Below are positions 29,522 to 40,837 of a stretch of 64,000 nt of DNA, piece after piece. The notes beneath the pieces were generated by a model. That model saw only the letters and a list, made by a program, of their open reading frames with translations, ran no database searches and was not told where the DNA came from. Made by a program: the position numbers and the translations under genes. The stretch spans positions 62,001 to 126,000 of the forward strand of contig NZ_JADMJO010000035.1 in assembly GCF_018780385.1 (NCBI RefSeq), written 5' to 3'. Numbering within the stretch: position 1 is the stretch's first letter; each line of letters starts with the position of its first letter. The stretch comes from Hydrogenophaga sp. GTDB lineage: Bacteria > Pseudomonadota > Gammaproteobacteria > Burkholderiales > Burkholderiaceae_C.

Positions 29522-30616
29522 TCAATCGGGCAGCAGCGAGAGCGCCTGCATGTAGCGCTCTCCCACCATCAACGCATCCCAATCGCGCGCCGCAGCACGC
29601 GGCAGCAAGGCCAGGCGCCGCTCTTCGCTGGCCGGGTTGGGCACCCAGTCGCCCTGCAGGCAAGCCTTCGACAAATCGTTGATGGCTTCGTCGATCGGTG
29701 CCCCTCCCTCTTCCACCGACTGGTTGCACAGCAAGACCATGTCGCAGCCTGCTTGCAAGGCGGCCAGTGCAGCAGTGGTGAAGCTCACCGCCTGACCATC
29801 GATCTGCCGCGCCGCGGCCATGCTGAGGTCGTCACTGAAGATGGCGCCGGTGAAGCCCAGGCGATGGCGCAGCACCTCCTGCAGCCATCGTGCAGAGAAA
29901 CCGGCTGGGCGTTGGTCGACCTTGGGGTAGATCACGTGGGCCGGCATCACCGCTTGCAGGCTGGCCGAAAGCCAGCCGTAGGGCGCAGCGTCCTCAGCCA
30001 GGATGGCTTTCAGGCTGCGCCGGTCAACAGGGACGGCGAGGTGTGAATCGGCCTTGACGAAACCATGGCCCGGAAAGTGTTTACCGCAGTTGCCCATGCC
30101 GCTTTGCAACAGGCCGTGCATCACCGTCTGCGCGAGCAGCGTGACGATGCGCGGATCGCGGCCGAAAGAGCGGTCACCAATCACCGAACTCTCGCCAAAA
30201 TCGAGGTCCAGAACGGGTGTGAAGCTCAGGTCGACACCGCATGCGCGCAGCTCGGCACCCAACACATAACCGGCGGCGGTGGCCGCGTTGCAGGCCTGCA
30301 AGGTGGCGACACCTTCGGGCTCGCCAGCCTTGGCCGGGCGCATGGCCAAGGCGCCCAGTGCGGCCATCGGTGGCAGGTGGGTGAAGCCGTCGGTGCGGAA
30401 TCGCTGCACGCGGCCACCTTCGTGGTCCACTGCGATCAGCAGGTCGGGCCGCACGGCCTTGATCTGGCGGCACAACTGCGTGAGTTGCACCCGGTTGTGC
30501 CAGTTGCGGCCAAACAGGATCACGCCACCGACCAAGGGGTGGGCCAGCCGCTGGCGGTCGGTGGTGGTGAGGCTGTGGCCAGCCACGTCGATGATGAGGG
30601 GGGCGTGTGGATTCAT
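29522..30616 (-). CDS. nagZ: Beta-N-acetylhexosaminidase
   Basis: A glycoside hydrolase family 3 enzyme that removes N-acetylglucosamine from muropeptides during peptidoglycan recycling in the cytoplasm. The 364-residue product has VDHEGGRVQR, the family signature GKHFPGHGFVKADSH with the catalytic His184, and the nucleophile region FSDDLSM (Asp262/Asp263). There is no signal peptide, as expected. I take the ATG at 30616; a TTG at 30649 overlaps the acpS stop but adds 11 poorly supported residues. It is last in the leftward era-recO-pdxJ-acpS-nagZ row. Confidence 0.95.
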   Translation of the reverse strand: MNPHAPLIIDVAGHSLTTTDRQRLAHPLVGGVILFGRNWHNRVQLTQLCRQIKAVRPDLLIAVDHEGGRVQRFRTDGFTHLPPMAALGALAMRPAKAGEPEGVATLQACNAATAAGYVLGAELRACGVDLSFTPVLDLDFGESSVIGDRSFGRDPRIVTLLAQTVMHGLLQSGMGNCGKHFPGHGFVKADSHLAVPVDRRSLKAILAEDAAPYGWLSASLQAVMPAHVIYPKVDQRPAGFSARWLQEVLRHRLGFTGAIFSDDLSMAAARQIDGQAVSFTTAALAALQAGCDMVLLCNQSVEEGGAPIDEAINDLSKACLQGDWVPNPASEERRLALLPRAAARDWDALMVGERYMQALSLLPD

Positions 30617-30645
30617 GGGGGCGGATGTCAAAGGTTGGGTCGCCG

Positions 30646-31038
30646 TCAATCGCGTTCAACGATGACGAAGCTGGCAGCGTAGTCGGTCTCGTCGGTCAAG
30701 GTCACATGCGCACGCAGGCCCTTGGCTTCAAACCAGGTCTTGAGCTCGCCGTGCAGCACGATGACCGGCTGTCCACTGGGCAGGTTGGCGATCTCGCAGC
30801 CCCGCCAGGTCATGGGCATGCGCATGCCGAGGCCGATGGCCTTGGAAAAGGCTTCCTTGGCGGAAAAACGCGTGGCAAGAAAGCGCAAGCCGCGCTGGGG
30901 CCAACGCGCGCTGCGTTTCTGCCACACATCGAACTCGGCGTCGCTCAGCACCTTGCGCACGAAGCGTTCGCCCTGGCGCTCGAACGTCGCCTGGATGCGG
31001 CGGATGTCGCAGATGTCGGTGCCGATACCGTAGATCAT
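30646..31038 (-). CDS. acpS: Holo-[acyl-carrier-protein] synthase
   Basis: Transfers 4'-phosphopantetheine from CoA to the serine of acyl carrier protein; its target acpP lies at 44199 in this window. The 130-residue product has the Mg2+-binding GIGTDICDI (Asp8) and [13 protein letters not shown] (Glu62), the two signatures of the AcpS family. The ATG at 31038 overlaps the pdxJ stop by four bases. The pdxJ-acpS pair is a standard proteobacterial arrangement. Confidence 0.96.
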   Translation of the reverse strand: MIYGIGTDICDIRRIQATFERQGERFVRKVLSDAEFDVWQKRSARWPQRGLRFLATRFSAKEAFSKAIGLGMRMPMTWRGCEIANLPSGQPVIVLHGELKTWFEAKGLRAHVTLTDETDYAASFVIVERD

Positions 31039-31805
31039 CGATCAGAGGCCTCGGCGATGCAGCGGTTGTACTCAGCGATGGTGGTGCTGTAGCCCAGCTC
31101 CAGCGCATCGGCCATCAAGGCGTGCCCGATCGAGACCTCGCTCACACCGGGCACCGCGCGCAGAAACGCGGTGAGGTTCTCGCGGTTCAGATCGTGCCCG
31201 GCGTTCACGCCCAACCCGGCATCCAGCGCGGCCTGCGCGGCAGCGCGAAAACGCTCGAGCTGCTCAGCCCGCTGCGGCGTGTGCCACGCGGCGGCATAAG
31301 GCTCGGTGTAGAGCTCCACACGATCGGCGCCCACGGCCTTGGCGCCGACCATCTGGAGGGCATCGGCGTCCATGAACAGGCTCACCCGCACACCCAGCAC
31401 ATGACACTCGTCGATCAACGGGCGCAGGCGATCGGCATCGGCAGGGAAACTCCAACCGTGGTCGCTGGTGAACTGCCCCTCGCTGTCGGGCACGAACGTG
31501 ACCTGGTGGGGCCGCACCTCGCGCACAAAGCCCATGAGGTTGTGGAAGGGGTTGCCTTCGATGTTGTATTCACGGTCCGGCCACGCCTTCATGAGTTCGG
31601 ACAGGTCGTGCACGTCGTGCGCGCGGATGTGGCGCTCGTCCGGACGCGGATGCACGGTGATGCCATGCGCACCGGCCTGCAGGCAGAGCGTGGCTGCACG
31701 GGTGACCGATGGAATGCCGAGGTGGCGGGTGTTGCGCACCAGGGCCACCTTGTTGAGGTTGACGGACAGCGCGGTGCGCAGGTGTGGGGTGGTGGCCGCG
31801 TTCAT
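31035..31805 (-). CDS. pdxJ: Pyridoxine 5'-phosphate synthase
   Basis: Closes the ring of vitamin B6 by condensing 1-deoxy-xylulose 5-phosphate with aminoacetone phosphate. The 256-residue TIM barrel shows [15 protein letters not shown], the substrate region [39 protein letters not shown] and the phosphate-binding [11 protein letters not shown]. Both ends overlap neighbours in ATGA junctions (recO upstream, acpS downstream), so translation is probably coupled along recO-pdxJ-acpS. Confidence 0.97.
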   Translation of the reverse strand: MNAATTPHLRTALSVNLNKVALVRNTRHLGIPSVTRAATLCLQAGAHGITVHPRPDERHIRAHDVHDLSELMKAWPDREYNIEGNPFHNLMGFVREVRPHQVTFVPDSEGQFTSDHGWSFPADADRLRPLIDECHVLGVRVSLFMDADALQMVGAKAVGADRVELYTEPYAAAWHTPQRAEQLERFRAAAQAALDAGLGVNAGHDLNRENLTAFLRAVPGVSEVSIGHALMADALELGYSTTIAEYNRCIAEASDR

Positions 31806-32617
31806 GGGGAGGGCTCGGGGTTGGAGTTTGCCGCTTCACCCTGTACGGGTGCCACGGTGGAACGGGGCCGCGTCATCGCTTGCACATCCAGCATGAGTTG
31901 CCGCGTCTTGAACACCCGCACGCCGCAATGGTAGTGCAGCAAATGGCGCAGCTGCGGGCGCAGGGCTTGCAGCGCACTGACGCAGGCCCGCAGCGTTGCA
32001 ATGAAGGGTGCCGGACCATCCATGGCGGCTTGCAGGCCCAGCCACTGGTCACCGCTCAGCGGATGCGCGTCGTCCGCGTGCGCGGCGCGCAGGCCGCTCT
32101 CGGGGGTCAGTACATAAAGCGCTTCCGGGTCGAGGGGCGCCAGCGTGTTGGCCTCCTGCGCCAAGTCGGGCAACAAACCCACATCGCGCAGCAGCAGCAA
32201 CTCGAACGCCCGCAGGATCAGCTGCTGCGCATCGCTCTTCTCGGCGAGCAGCTGCACGGCTGTGGTGAAGTGGTCGAACAGGCGCTCGTGCGGATCGTCG
32301 CGCGCCAGCAGGCGCATGAGCAGTTCGTTGAGGTAGCTGCCCGAGATCAGCGCCTCGCCAGTGGGCATCACATGCCCGCCCTGCCATTGCGCCGACTTGA
32401 GCGTGCGCACCTCGGCGTCACCCGTCCACGACACCTGCAGGGGCTGCAGGGGCAGCAGTACGGGGCGGAACTGGGAGGTGGGCCGTTTCACGCCTTTGGC
32501 CACCAGCGCGATGCGGCCATGGTGGCGGGTGAAGACCTCAAGCACCAGACTGGTTTCGCTCCAGTCGTAGCGGTGCAGCACGAAGGCAGGTTCTTCGGCG
32601 ACGCGTTTCAGGGCCAC
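31802..32617 (-). CDS. recO: DNA repair protein RecO
   Basis: Acts with RecR and RecF to load RecA on SSB-coated single strands. The 271-residue product has the N-terminal OB fold ([31 protein letters not shown], in shorter pieces) followed by the helical C-terminal domain. The C-terminal domain lacks an obvious four-cysteine zinc motif: only scattered cysteines ([15 protein letters not shown]) are visible. Its place between era and pdxJ is classical for proteobacteria, and the stop overlaps the pdxJ start. Confidence 0.94.
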   Translation of the reverse strand: MALKRVAEEPAFVLHRYDWSETSLVLEVFTRHHGRIALVAKGVKRPTSQFRPVLLPLQPLQVSWTGDAEVRTLKSAQWQGGHVMPTGEALISGSYLNELLMRLLARDDPHERLFDHFTTAVQLLAEKSDAQQLILRAFELLLLRDVGLLPDLAQEANTLAPLDPEALYVLTPESGLRAAHADDAHPLSGDQWLGLQAAMDGPAPFIATLRACVSALQALRPQLRHLLHYHCGVRVFKTRQLMLDVQAMTRPRSTVAPVQGEAANSNPEPSP

Positions 32618-32636
32618 GGGTCAAGCAGCCGGCGGC

Positions 32637-33656
32637 TCACTCGTAGCCGAATGAACGCACGCGGGCGTCATCATCGGCCCAGCCCGAGCGCACCTTCACC
32701 CACAGCTCCAGGAACACCTTGCAGTCCCAGAGTTTTTCGAGCTCCTGGCGCGCCTCGGTGCCGATGCGCTTGAGTTTCTCGCCACCCTCGCCAATCACCA
32801 TGCCCTTGTGGCCTTCGCGCTCCACCACGATGGTGGCGGCAATGCGTTTGAGCGAGCCCTCTTCCTCGAACTTGTCGATGATCACGGTCGAGGTGTAGGG
32901 CAACTCGTCGCCGGTGAGCCGGAAGAGTTTTTCGCGCACCATCTCGCTGGCCATGAAGCGCTCGCTGCGGTCGGTCAGGTCGTCAGGATCGTGCATCCAG
33001 GGCTGCTGCGGCAGGAACTTCTCGCAGATGCCGAACAGGCGCTCGATGTCCTTGGCGGTCTTGGCCGACATGGGTACGAACTCGGTGAACGGGTGGCGCT
33101 CCTGCATGGAGCGCAGCCACGGTGCCAGGTCACCACGGCGGTGCACCAGGTCGAACTTGTTGGCCAGCAGGATCACCGGCACATTGGCCGGCAGCAGCGA
33201 CAGCACCTTGGCGTCGGCCAGATTGAAATGCCCAGCCTCCACCACGAAGAGGATCAGGTCCACGTCGCTCACGGCGCCCATCACGGTCTTGTTCAGCGCG
33301 CGGTTCAGCGCGTTGCCGTGGCGGGTCTGGAAGCCCGGGGTGTCCACAAAGATGAACTGCGTGGGGCCCACGGTGCGCATGCCGGTGATGCGGTGGCGAG
33401 TGGTCTGCGCCTTGCGCGAGGTGATGCTGACTTTCTGCCCCACCAAGGCGTTGAGCAAGGTCGACTTGCCCACGTTGGGCTTGCCGACGATGGCCACATA
33501 GCCGCAGCGTTGCTCGGTGGGATCGACGTCGGCTGCATCGCCGGTGGACTCGGCGGGTTCGTCCGTTGGCCCAATGGCTGTTTCCTTGCTCAAGGCCTTG
33601 GCCAGCATGGCATCAAGATCGGGATTGGACGGAGGATTCACAGGTGTGCGGGGCAT
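32637..33656 (-). CDS. era: GTPase Era
   Basis: Ribosome-associated GTPase needed for 16S rRNA maturation and 30S assembly. The 339-residue product has an N-terminal extension of about 50 residues rich in Asp, Glu and Pro before the G domain; E. coli Era (301 residues) starts almost at the G1 loop. G1 is GKPNVGKS (58-65), G3 DTPG (105-108) and G4 NKFD (166-169), followed by a KH domain at about 250-330 with [20 protein letters not shown]. The ATG at 33656 is five bases from the rnc stop. The extension could be real or reflect a later start, but no good internal ATG precedes the G1 loop except Met17. Confidence 0.95.
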   Translation of the reverse strand: MPRTPVNPPSNPDLDAMLAKALSKETAIGPTDEPAESTGDAADVDPTEQRCGYVAIVGKPNVGKSTLLNALVGQKVSITSRKAQTTRHRITGMRTVGPTQFIFVDTPGFQTRHGNALNRALNKTVMGAVSDVDLILFVVEAGHFNLADAKVLSLLPANVPVILLANKFDLVHRRGDLAPWLRSMQERHPFTEFVPMSAKTAKDIERLFGICEKFLPQQPWMHDPDDLTDRSERFMASEMVREKLFRLTGDELPYTSTVIIDKFEEEGSLKRIAATIVVEREGHKGMVIGEGGEKLKRIGTEARQELEKLWDCKVFLELWVKVRSGWADDDARVRSFGYE

Positions 33657-33660
33657 GGCT

Positions 33661-34443
33661 TCAAGGTACCTTGGCGGAAGGGGCGACATCGGCGGTCGCG
33701 GGGGGCAAGGCATCGGCCTGCTTGGGATCGGCGGTGAGGTGCTGCAACATGGCCGCGGCGGCAGCTTGCTCACCAGCTCGCCGCGACGCCCCGATGCCGC
33801 GCTCGCTGCGGCCGGTTTCGGTCACGGTGCACTCCACATCAAAGGTCTGTTTGTGCGCCTCGCCCAGAGTGGCCACCACGCGGTAGACCGGCAACTTCAT
33901 TTTGCGCCCCTGCAGCCACTCCTGCAATTCGGTCTTGGGGTCCTTGCCCATGGCGCTCATCTGCGCGTTGAGCTCCAGGCCGCTGTAGAGGCGGTGCACC
34001 AGCGCGGCAGCCACTTCAAAGCCTGCGTCAAGGTACACCGCACCGATCACCGCTTCGAGCGCATCGGCCAGGATGGAGGGGCGCTTCTGCCCACCCGAGC
34101 GCTTTTCGCCATCACCCAACCGAAGACCGGCCGACAGATCCAGGCGCGATGCGATCTCGAACAGGGTGTCCTGCTTGACCAGATTGGCGCGAACGCGGGA
34201 CAAGTCGCCTTCGGGCAACTGGTTGAGTTTTTCGAACAGGAGCCCGGAGACGGCCAGGTTGAGCACCGAGTCGCCCAGGAATTCAAGTCGCTCGTTGTGG
34301 TCGGCGGTGAAACTGCGGTGAGTCAGCGCGCGCTCAAGCAAGCGCGGATTGGCAAAATTGTGTTGCAGGCGCCGTTGCAGCGCCAGAAGTTCCGGATTCA
34401 AGAATATGGGCGCTCCATCGAGCGCTCCCTGCCCAGGCTGCAT
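33661..34443 (-). CDS. rnc: Ribonuclease III
   Basis: Cleaves double-stranded RNA in rRNA processing and mRNA control. The 260-residue product has the RNase III signature [11 protein letters not shown], with metal ligands Glu54, Asp58, Asp127 and Glu130, and a double-stranded-RNA-binding domain at about 165-237 ([30 protein letters not shown]). A 20-residue Ala/Pro-rich tail follows. It lies one base after the DUF4845 gene and just before era, the standard lepB-rnc-era order. Confidence 0.97.
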   Translation of the reverse strand: MQPGQGALDGAPIFLNPELLALQRRLQHNFANPRLLERALTHRSFTADHNERLEFLGDSVLNLAVSGLLFEKLNQLPEGDLSRVRANLVKQDTLFEIASRLDLSAGLRLGDGEKRSGGQKRPSILADALEAVIGAVYLDAGFEVAAALVHRLYSGLELNAQMSAMGKDPKTELQEWLQGRKMKLPVYRVVATLGEAHKQTFDVECTVTETGRSERGIGASRRAGEQAAAAAMLQHLTADPKQADALPPATADVAPSAKVP

Positions 34444-34444
34444 G

Positions 34445-34792
34445 TCACTTCGAGCGGCCTTCGTATTTCATGACCAGATACGCTGGGCCGGCGAGGTGCA
34501 CCTCACGGGTGTAGGCGAAAGAGACCACAACGCGATCACCTTCTTTGCCCACGATCAGGTCCTTGCCCGAGATGGTGCGAATGTCATCAATCTGCGACGC
34601 CTTGTCGAACGTACTGCGCACTTCAGCCACCGTTGTTCCCGCAGCCGCCTTGTCCACCGCCTTCTGCACGGCGATGTACTCGATGTAGGTGGGAACCAGC
34701 TGCGCAAACACCACGCCGGCCAACGCCAGCAAGATGCCCACGATGATCAGGCCCATGAAAGTCAGGCCTTGCTGTTGTCGCTTCAGTTTCAT
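34445..34792 (-). CDS. DUF4845 family single-span membrane protein
   Basis: A 115-residue protein of the DUF4845 family, which is usually found between lepB and rnc in beta- and gammaproteobacteria. An N-terminal basic segment KLKRQQQGLTF leads into one transmembrane helix (about 13-31), resembling the start of a type IV pilin-like protein, and a small soluble domain follows (YIEYIAVQKAVDKA, VVVSFAYTREVHL). The ATG at 34792 has GGAG about 10 bases upstream; a TTG five codons earlier is less likely. The function is unknown, and its conserved location suggests a link to secretion or membrane assembly. Confidence 0.9.
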   Translation of the reverse strand: MKLKRQQQGLTFMGLIIVGILLALAGVVFAQLVPTYIEYIAVQKAVDKAAAGTTVAEVRSTFDKASQIDDIRTISGKDLIVGKEGDRVVVSFAYTREVHLAGPAYLVMKYEGRSK

Positions 34793-34819
34793 GACGTCAT
34801 GCTCCAAGGGTGGTGATTT

Positions 34820-35796
34820 TTATTCAAAGGACCCGATGCGCCCCAGGTCGCCAAAATTCATCCAGACGAAGAAGGCCTTGCCGACGATGTTGCGCTCGGG
34901 CACAAAGCCCCAGTAGCGCGAGTCCAGCGAGTTGTCCCGATTGTCGCCCATCATGAAATAGTGACCCGCCGGCACCTTGCAGGTCACGCCTTCGACGGTG
35001 TATTTGCAGCCATCGGCAAACGGGAATTCGGTGGCACCCGGAATGAACGCGGGGCGGTCGTCGTCGTTGAGGGTGTTGTACTTGCGCTTGTCCAGCGTTT
35101 CCGCGAACTGCTTGGAATAGCGCATCGAATCGCTGTCAAAAAAATCGGCCTGCGCCACGCGCGGCACGACTTTGCCATTGACGGTCAATTGTTTGTTCAG
35201 GTAGGCCACCTCGTCGCCGGGCACACCGATCACTCGCTTGATGTAGTCCAGGCTGGGTTGGGGCGGGTAGCGGAACACCATCACGTCGCCGCGCTGAGGC
35301 TCGTTGTTGGCGATCAACTTGGTGTTGAACACCGGCAGGCGAACACCGTAGTGGAATTTGTTCACCAGAATCAGGTCACCCACCCGCAAGGTGGGGATCA
35401 TGGAGCCCGACGGGATTTTGAACGGCTCGAACAGGAACGAGCGCAACACGAACACCGCCAGAATCACGGGGAACAGACCCGCAGTCCAGTCCAGCCACCA
35501 GGGTTGAGCAAGCAGCTTTTGCCGCGCGGGCTCCACGTCACCCTCAATCTGGCTGAAACCCTGCTTGAGCAAGGATTCCTTGCGCGTGTTGTGCTCCAAC
35601 AGCAACTGCTCCGCCGCGCGCCGGCGCTGCGGCAGAAACACGGCCCTCTCTGCCAACCAGTACACACCGGTGACGACAGTGGCCAACATCAGCAGGAGGG
35701 CGAAGTTGCCTTCCACCACGCCGGTGTACCAAGCGCCCGTGTAGGCCACGAACGCCGCCAGGATCACCGCAGTGACCGTCCCCATGAGCGCCTGCA

Positions 35797-35797
<1 letters not shown>
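34820..35797 (-). CDS. lepB: Signal peptidase I
   Basis: Removes signal peptides from exported proteins at the inner membrane. The 325-residue product has two N-terminal hydrophobic helices (about 5-25 and 31-48), a further helix at about 105-122, then the periplasmic catalytic domain. The catalytic dyad is Ser132 (IPSGSMIPTL) and Lys187 (YIKRVIGVPGDE), and box E is GDNRDNSLDSRYWG. The ATG at 35797 overlaps the lepA stop by one base (TGATG). Confidence 0.97.
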
Positions 35798-37605
<1,808 letters not shown>

Positions 37606-37664
37606 CAGGAGAGCGGCTCAAACACTGGGGAAAACCGCGGTTCCGAGCAGGAACGAGCGGCCAT

Positions 37665-37695
37665 AAAAAAGGGCGCGTCAGCTGCTGACGCGCCC
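37665..37695 (-). terminator. Terminator-like hairpin in the lepA leader
   Basis: A perfect 12-base inverted repeat (GGGCGCGTCAGC and its complement) is followed on the minus strand by six T, 60 bases before the lepA start codon. As no gene ends between the mucD terminator and this site, it is either an attenuator for lepA or the end of a short untranslated RNA that starts near 37729. Confidence 0.7.
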
Positions 37696-37735
37696 GTAAC
37701 CAACAATCAATGGCAACTGCGATAGTTGGGGTTTC

Positions 37736-37741
37736 ATTGTA
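37736..37741 (-). promoter_or_regulatory. Possible -10 box for the lepA leader transcript
   Basis: TACAAT preceded by TGCC on the minus strand resembles a sigma-70 -10 element. No convincing -35 hexamer is found 16-18 bases upstream. Transcription from about 37729 would give a short leader running into the hairpin at 37695-37665. Confidence 0.35.
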
Positions 37742-37810
37742 GGCAAAAAGCCCGGAATGCACACCACAGAACCACCGACAGTCCCTTGTTGCGACGCAGC
37801 AACGTGAACT

Positions 37811-37866
37811 TTATACACAGCATATCCACAAGATGACGGGAAAACTTGTGGGCCGGCTGTGGACGA
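37811..37866. promoter_or_regulatory. Cluster of DnaA-box-like sequences
   Basis: TTATACACA (37811-37819) fits the general DnaA consensus TTATNCACA exactly. ATATCCACA (37822-37830) has one mismatch from TTATCCACA, and TGTGGACGA (37858-37866) matches its complement at seven of nine bases. Three such sites in 56 bases is more than expected in such GC-rich DNA. No replication gene is near, so a regulatory or titration role is more plausible than an origin. Confidence 0.35.
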
Positions 37867-38060
37867 CCTGGGGACTTCCGAGACCACTCCCACATCGTGG
37901 GTCAATGCAGCATCTCGACGCAGGAATTTCTCCGAAAACAGGCCTATTTTAGCGAAATCGGTCAACACAAGATCGTTGATAGTAAGTATCCACTAACAAA
38001 TCTTCTTGGCGAAGCGCGTCTGCTCGACTCTAAGCACTGTGGCGAATCGGCCACCCTCGG

Positions 38061-38096
38061 AAAAAACCCCCAGATCCAAAGGGTCTGAGGGTTTTT
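38061..38096 (-). terminator. Intrinsic terminator of the rpoE-rseAB-mucD operon
   Basis: Long arms with one mismatch and a G-U pair (AACCCTCAGACC against GGATCTGGGGGTT) form a stem with a short loop, and both ends carry A/T runs. On the minus strand the U-tract is 38066-38061. It lies 34 bases past the mucD stop. Confidence 0.8.
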
Positions 38097-38129
38097 GAAG
38101 CCTCCGACCAGCGGTCAGAGAGGACCGGC

Positions 38130-39620
38130 TCAGCGAAGCGGGCGGATCACAGCGTACTGCGCCCACTCACCGCGACGGAACAGCACATTCACCGGTCGCG
38201 ACTTGTCGATCTTGCTGAGCGCTGTCTCCATATCTTTCAAGCTCGCGGTGTCCGTGTTGGCAATGGCCACGATGACGTCGCCCTCGCGCAAACCGGCACG
38301 CGCCGCAGGCCCCTCAGCCGAAGCAATGCGCACACCCCCCTTGAGGTTGAGTTCCTTCTTTTCAGCGGCGGTCAACTCGGCCAGGCCCAGACCCAGCGAT
38401 TGCACGGCGTTGCTCGCCTGGGGCTTGGTGGGCTCAGGTGCTGCGGCCTTCACCTCTGCCTTTTCGGGCTCCAACTCCGCCACCGTGATGAACAGTTCCT
38501 TCTGCGCGCCACGACGCAAGACCGTCACGGCGCTCTTGTTGCCTGGCTTGGTGTTGCCCACAAAGCGCGGCAAGTCCACCGACTTCTCAATTGTCTTGCC
38601 GTCGAACTTCAAGATGATGTCGCCCGGTTCGACGCCCGCTTTCGCCGCGGGCGAATCGGGCTCTACACCCCGAACCAATGCACCCTTCGGGCCGCCAAGC
38701 CCGAGCGACTCGGCCACCTCCTTGCTCACTTGGTCGATCTGCACACCGATGCGACCGCGCGTCACACGGCCGGTGGTCTTGAGCTGATCCGACACACGCA
38801 CCGCTTCATCGATCGGGATGGCGAACGAGATGCCCTGAAAACCGCCCGAGCGCGAATAGATCTGGCTGTTGATGCCGATCACCTCGCCCCGCATGTTGAT
38901 CAGCGGCCCACCCGAATTGCCCGGGTTGATTGCCACGTCGGTCTGGATGAACGGCAGGAAGTCGCCGGTGTCGCGCTGCTTGGCGCTCACGATGCCGGCG
39001 GTCACGGTGTTCTCAAGACCGAACGGCGATCCGATGGCCATCACCCATTCGCCCACCCGCAGCCGGTTCACATCGCCGATCTTCACCGGTGCCAGGCCGG
39101 TGGCCTCGATCTTCACGACCGCCACATCAGTGCGTTTGTCGGCACCCACCACCTTGGCCTTGAATTCGCGGTTGTCTGGCAAGGTGACGAGCAACTCGTC
39201 GGCTCCCTCCACCACATGGGCGTTGGTCATGATCAGACCATCCGCGCTCAGGATGAAGCCCGAGCCCACCCCGCGCGGCTGTGCATCCTCAGACGGTCCG
39301 CGCTCCTGCCGGGGCGTGCGCGGCGTCATGCCGGGCGGCACCGGAATGCCGAAACGCTTGAAGAACTCGAGCATCTGCTCATCGGGTGCACCACCCGCCC
39401 CCGGACGGGCGGCCACGGCGCGCTCCAGCGTTCTGATGTTGACCACCGAGGGTCCCACCAGATCAACCAGATCGGTGAAGTCAGGCAGGCCTCGCACACT
39501 GGCCGCAGGCGTCACCGGAACCACCGTCTGCGCTGAAAGAGAGGGGTGCAGCATGAGCAATGCTGTCCCGATCGCGGCCAGTGCCAGCAGGGGTTGTTGA
39601 GTACGTTTAGGGTGCGTCAT
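38130..39620 (-). CDS. mucD: Periplasmic DegP/MucD-type serine endoprotease
   Basis: An HtrA-family quality-control protease and chaperone of the periplasm. The 496-residue product has a signal peptide cut near residue 30 (HPSLSA-QT), the trypsin-like domain with the triad His135 (TNAHVV), Asp165 (RTDVAVVKI) and Ser236 (GNSGGPL), and two PDZ domains (about 275-370 and 395-490). An Ala/Pro/Glu-rich linker joins the PDZ domains. It is the last gene of the rpoE-rseA-rseB-mucD envelope-stress operon; 116 bases separate it from rseB, long enough for a second promoter, though none is clear. Confidence 0.96.
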   Translation of the reverse strand: MTHPKRTQQPLLALAAIGTALLMLHPSLSAQTVVPVTPAASVRGLPDFTDLVDLVGPSVVNIRTLERAVAARPGAGGAPDEQMLEFFKRFGIPVPPGMTPRTPRQERGPSEDAQPRGVGSGFILSADGLIMTNAHVVEGADELLVTLPDNREFKAKVVGADKRTDVAVVKIEATGLAPVKIGDVNRLRVGEWVMAIGSPFGLENTVTAGIVSAKQRDTGDFLPFIQTDVAINPGNSGGPLINMRGEVIGINSQIYSRSGGFQGISFAIPIDEAVRVSDQLKTTGRVTRGRIGVQIDQVSKEVAESLGLGGPKGALVRGVEPDSPAAKAGVEPGDIILKFDGKTIEKSVDLPRFVGNTKPGNKSAVTVLRRGAQKELFITVAELEPEKAEVKAAAPEPTKPQASNAVQSLGLGLAELTAAEKKELNLKGGVRIASAEGPAARAGLREGDVIVAIANTDTASLKDMETALSKIDKSRPVNVLFRRGEWAQYAVIRPLR

Positions 39621-39736
39621 GGTGATCCTTTACACAAACGCAAGTAGCAGAACCGGGCGGCGTGCATGCCGCGGCGCAGGACTCAATAAAACCTTGCGCA
39701 GATGCGGCTCCACCCAACAAAAACAAGTCGGCAGGT

Positions 39737-40831
39737 TTACCGAGTCCGTTCCAACGCAAGGGCAAAGCGGCGCAGCGTCGACGGAGGAACCTCTCCCAAC
39801 ACCGTCAGCCAATGATCGCCCACCCGCTTGCTGACAGAGTGCGTTGCGCCGACGGCAGCCGCCTTCTCCAGTCCATGGCGTTGCGGATCGAAGGGTTCGA
39901 CGAACAGGGACACCGAGGCCAAGCCGTCTGAGAACACCCATTGCATCGGTGCTGTGCCAGGTGCTTGGGCGGCGCCGGCGTCGCGCGTGTGGCAACTCAT
40001 GGCCGTGAATCCGGGCACGGCTTCTTTCAAACGCCAGCCCTCAGCTTCCGCCGTGGTCTTCTTGAGCACGGGTTTGTGCACTTCATAACCACGCGTGTCC
40101 TTCATCAGTCGCTGGAGCTTGTCCATGCTGACCGAGGCATCCAGGTGAAGTTCGGAGAACGCCATTTGCTCCAGCACGGCCCCCTGCTCGCCCAGCGTCT
40201 GCAGCTTCACCACCAGACCTGTCTGCCGTTCGGACCAGATGCGATAGCCAAACCGCAGTTCATCCCTGGGCAGGATTTCAACCATGTCGGCCAAGTGCCC
40301 CGCCACACGTTGAACACCGGTCTCGCGCGCCGAATAGAACTGTGGAATCAGGTTGCTCGGCGTGCGCAGCAACTCGGGAAACATGCCCAGCGACTCGCGC
40401 TTTTCAACAAACGCCGTCTTGGTCTCCGGCTCGAACGTGATGACCTCGTTGTTGCGGCGAATGGTCGTGCGAGGCGTACCCGTCAGCGTGTCGACGCGCT
40501 CCATCTGCTGGGTACCGTCGCACACATGCCAGATCTTCGAAGCGGACATCGCGGGGCCGGCCGACACCACCAGCGTGCCGGTGTAGGCCCGCTGACGCGA
40601 AGCCTCGTGCATGCGGGTGAGCCACTCATTGACGGTTCGCGCCCCGTTCTGGGCGCCCGGGCTGACCTGCGCCTGCAAGGGCCCGCCCAACAGCAGCCCC
40701 GCAGCCAACAAGGCCATGGCGCCCACCGGCCGCCAGCGCCCACGGCGAGCAAGACTGCGTGGGATGTGCACGAACGAGGCATCTGCAAAAACAGGCATGT
40801 TGGGACTGGCGGCAAACAGGTGTGGCGTCAT
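39737..40831 (-). CDS. rseB: Sigma-E regulatory protein RseB/MucB
   Basis: Periplasmic partner of the anti-sigma factor RseA that senses envelope damage. The 364-residue frame has a long N-terminal lead, a hydrophobic signal segment (about 36-54), then the MucB/RseB N-terminal lipoprotein-carrier-like domain (EWLTRMHEASRQRAYTGTLV) and a smaller C-terminal domain. The lead suggests that translation may begin at the second Met (residue 12). It follows rseA after six bases. Confidence 0.92.
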   Translation of the reverse strand: MTPHLFAASPNMPVFADASFVHIPRSLARRGRWRPVGAMALLAAGLLLGGPLQAQVSPGAQNGARTVNEWLTRMHEASRQRAYTGTLVVSAGPAMSASKIWHVCDGTQQMERVDTLTGTPRTTIRRNNEVITFEPETKTAFVEKRESLGMFPELLRTPSNLIPQFYSARETGVQRVAGHLADMVEILPRDELRFGYRIWSERQTGLVVKLQTLGEQGAVLEQMAFSELHLDASVSMDKLQRLMKDTRGYEVHKPVLKKTTAEAEGWRLKEAVPGFTAMSCHTRDAGAAQAPGTAPMQWVFSDGLASVSLFVEPFDPQRHGLEKAAAVGATHSVSKRVGDHWLTVLGEVPPSTLRRFALALERTR

Positions 40832-40837
40832 GGCGGT

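Larger units (their letters stand above)
37606..38129. other. 524-base gap between lepA and mucD without a credible gene
   Basis: The longest frame here (37678-37968, minus, 96 codons) has no recognisable motif and runs into the terminator hairpin, so I do not call it. The stretch is AT-richer than its surroundings. It holds, from right to left on the minus strand, the mucD terminator, a region with DnaA-box-like sequences, a possible -10 box TACAAT (37741-37736, extended by TGCC), a small CAACT/AGTTG hairpin and a terminator-like hairpin. I see no tRNA or known riboswitch in it. Confidence 0.6.

Noticed and set aside
37811..37866. Chromosome origin of replication at the DnaA-box-like cluster
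   Set aside because: No dnaA, dnaN, parA or gidA nearby, no AT-rich unwinding element, and only one exact box; kept only as a regulatory candidate.
37678..37968. 96-codon frame on the minus strand in the mucD-lepA gap
   Set aside because: No ribosome site or recognisable motif, and it reads through the candidate promoter and into the terminator hairpin.
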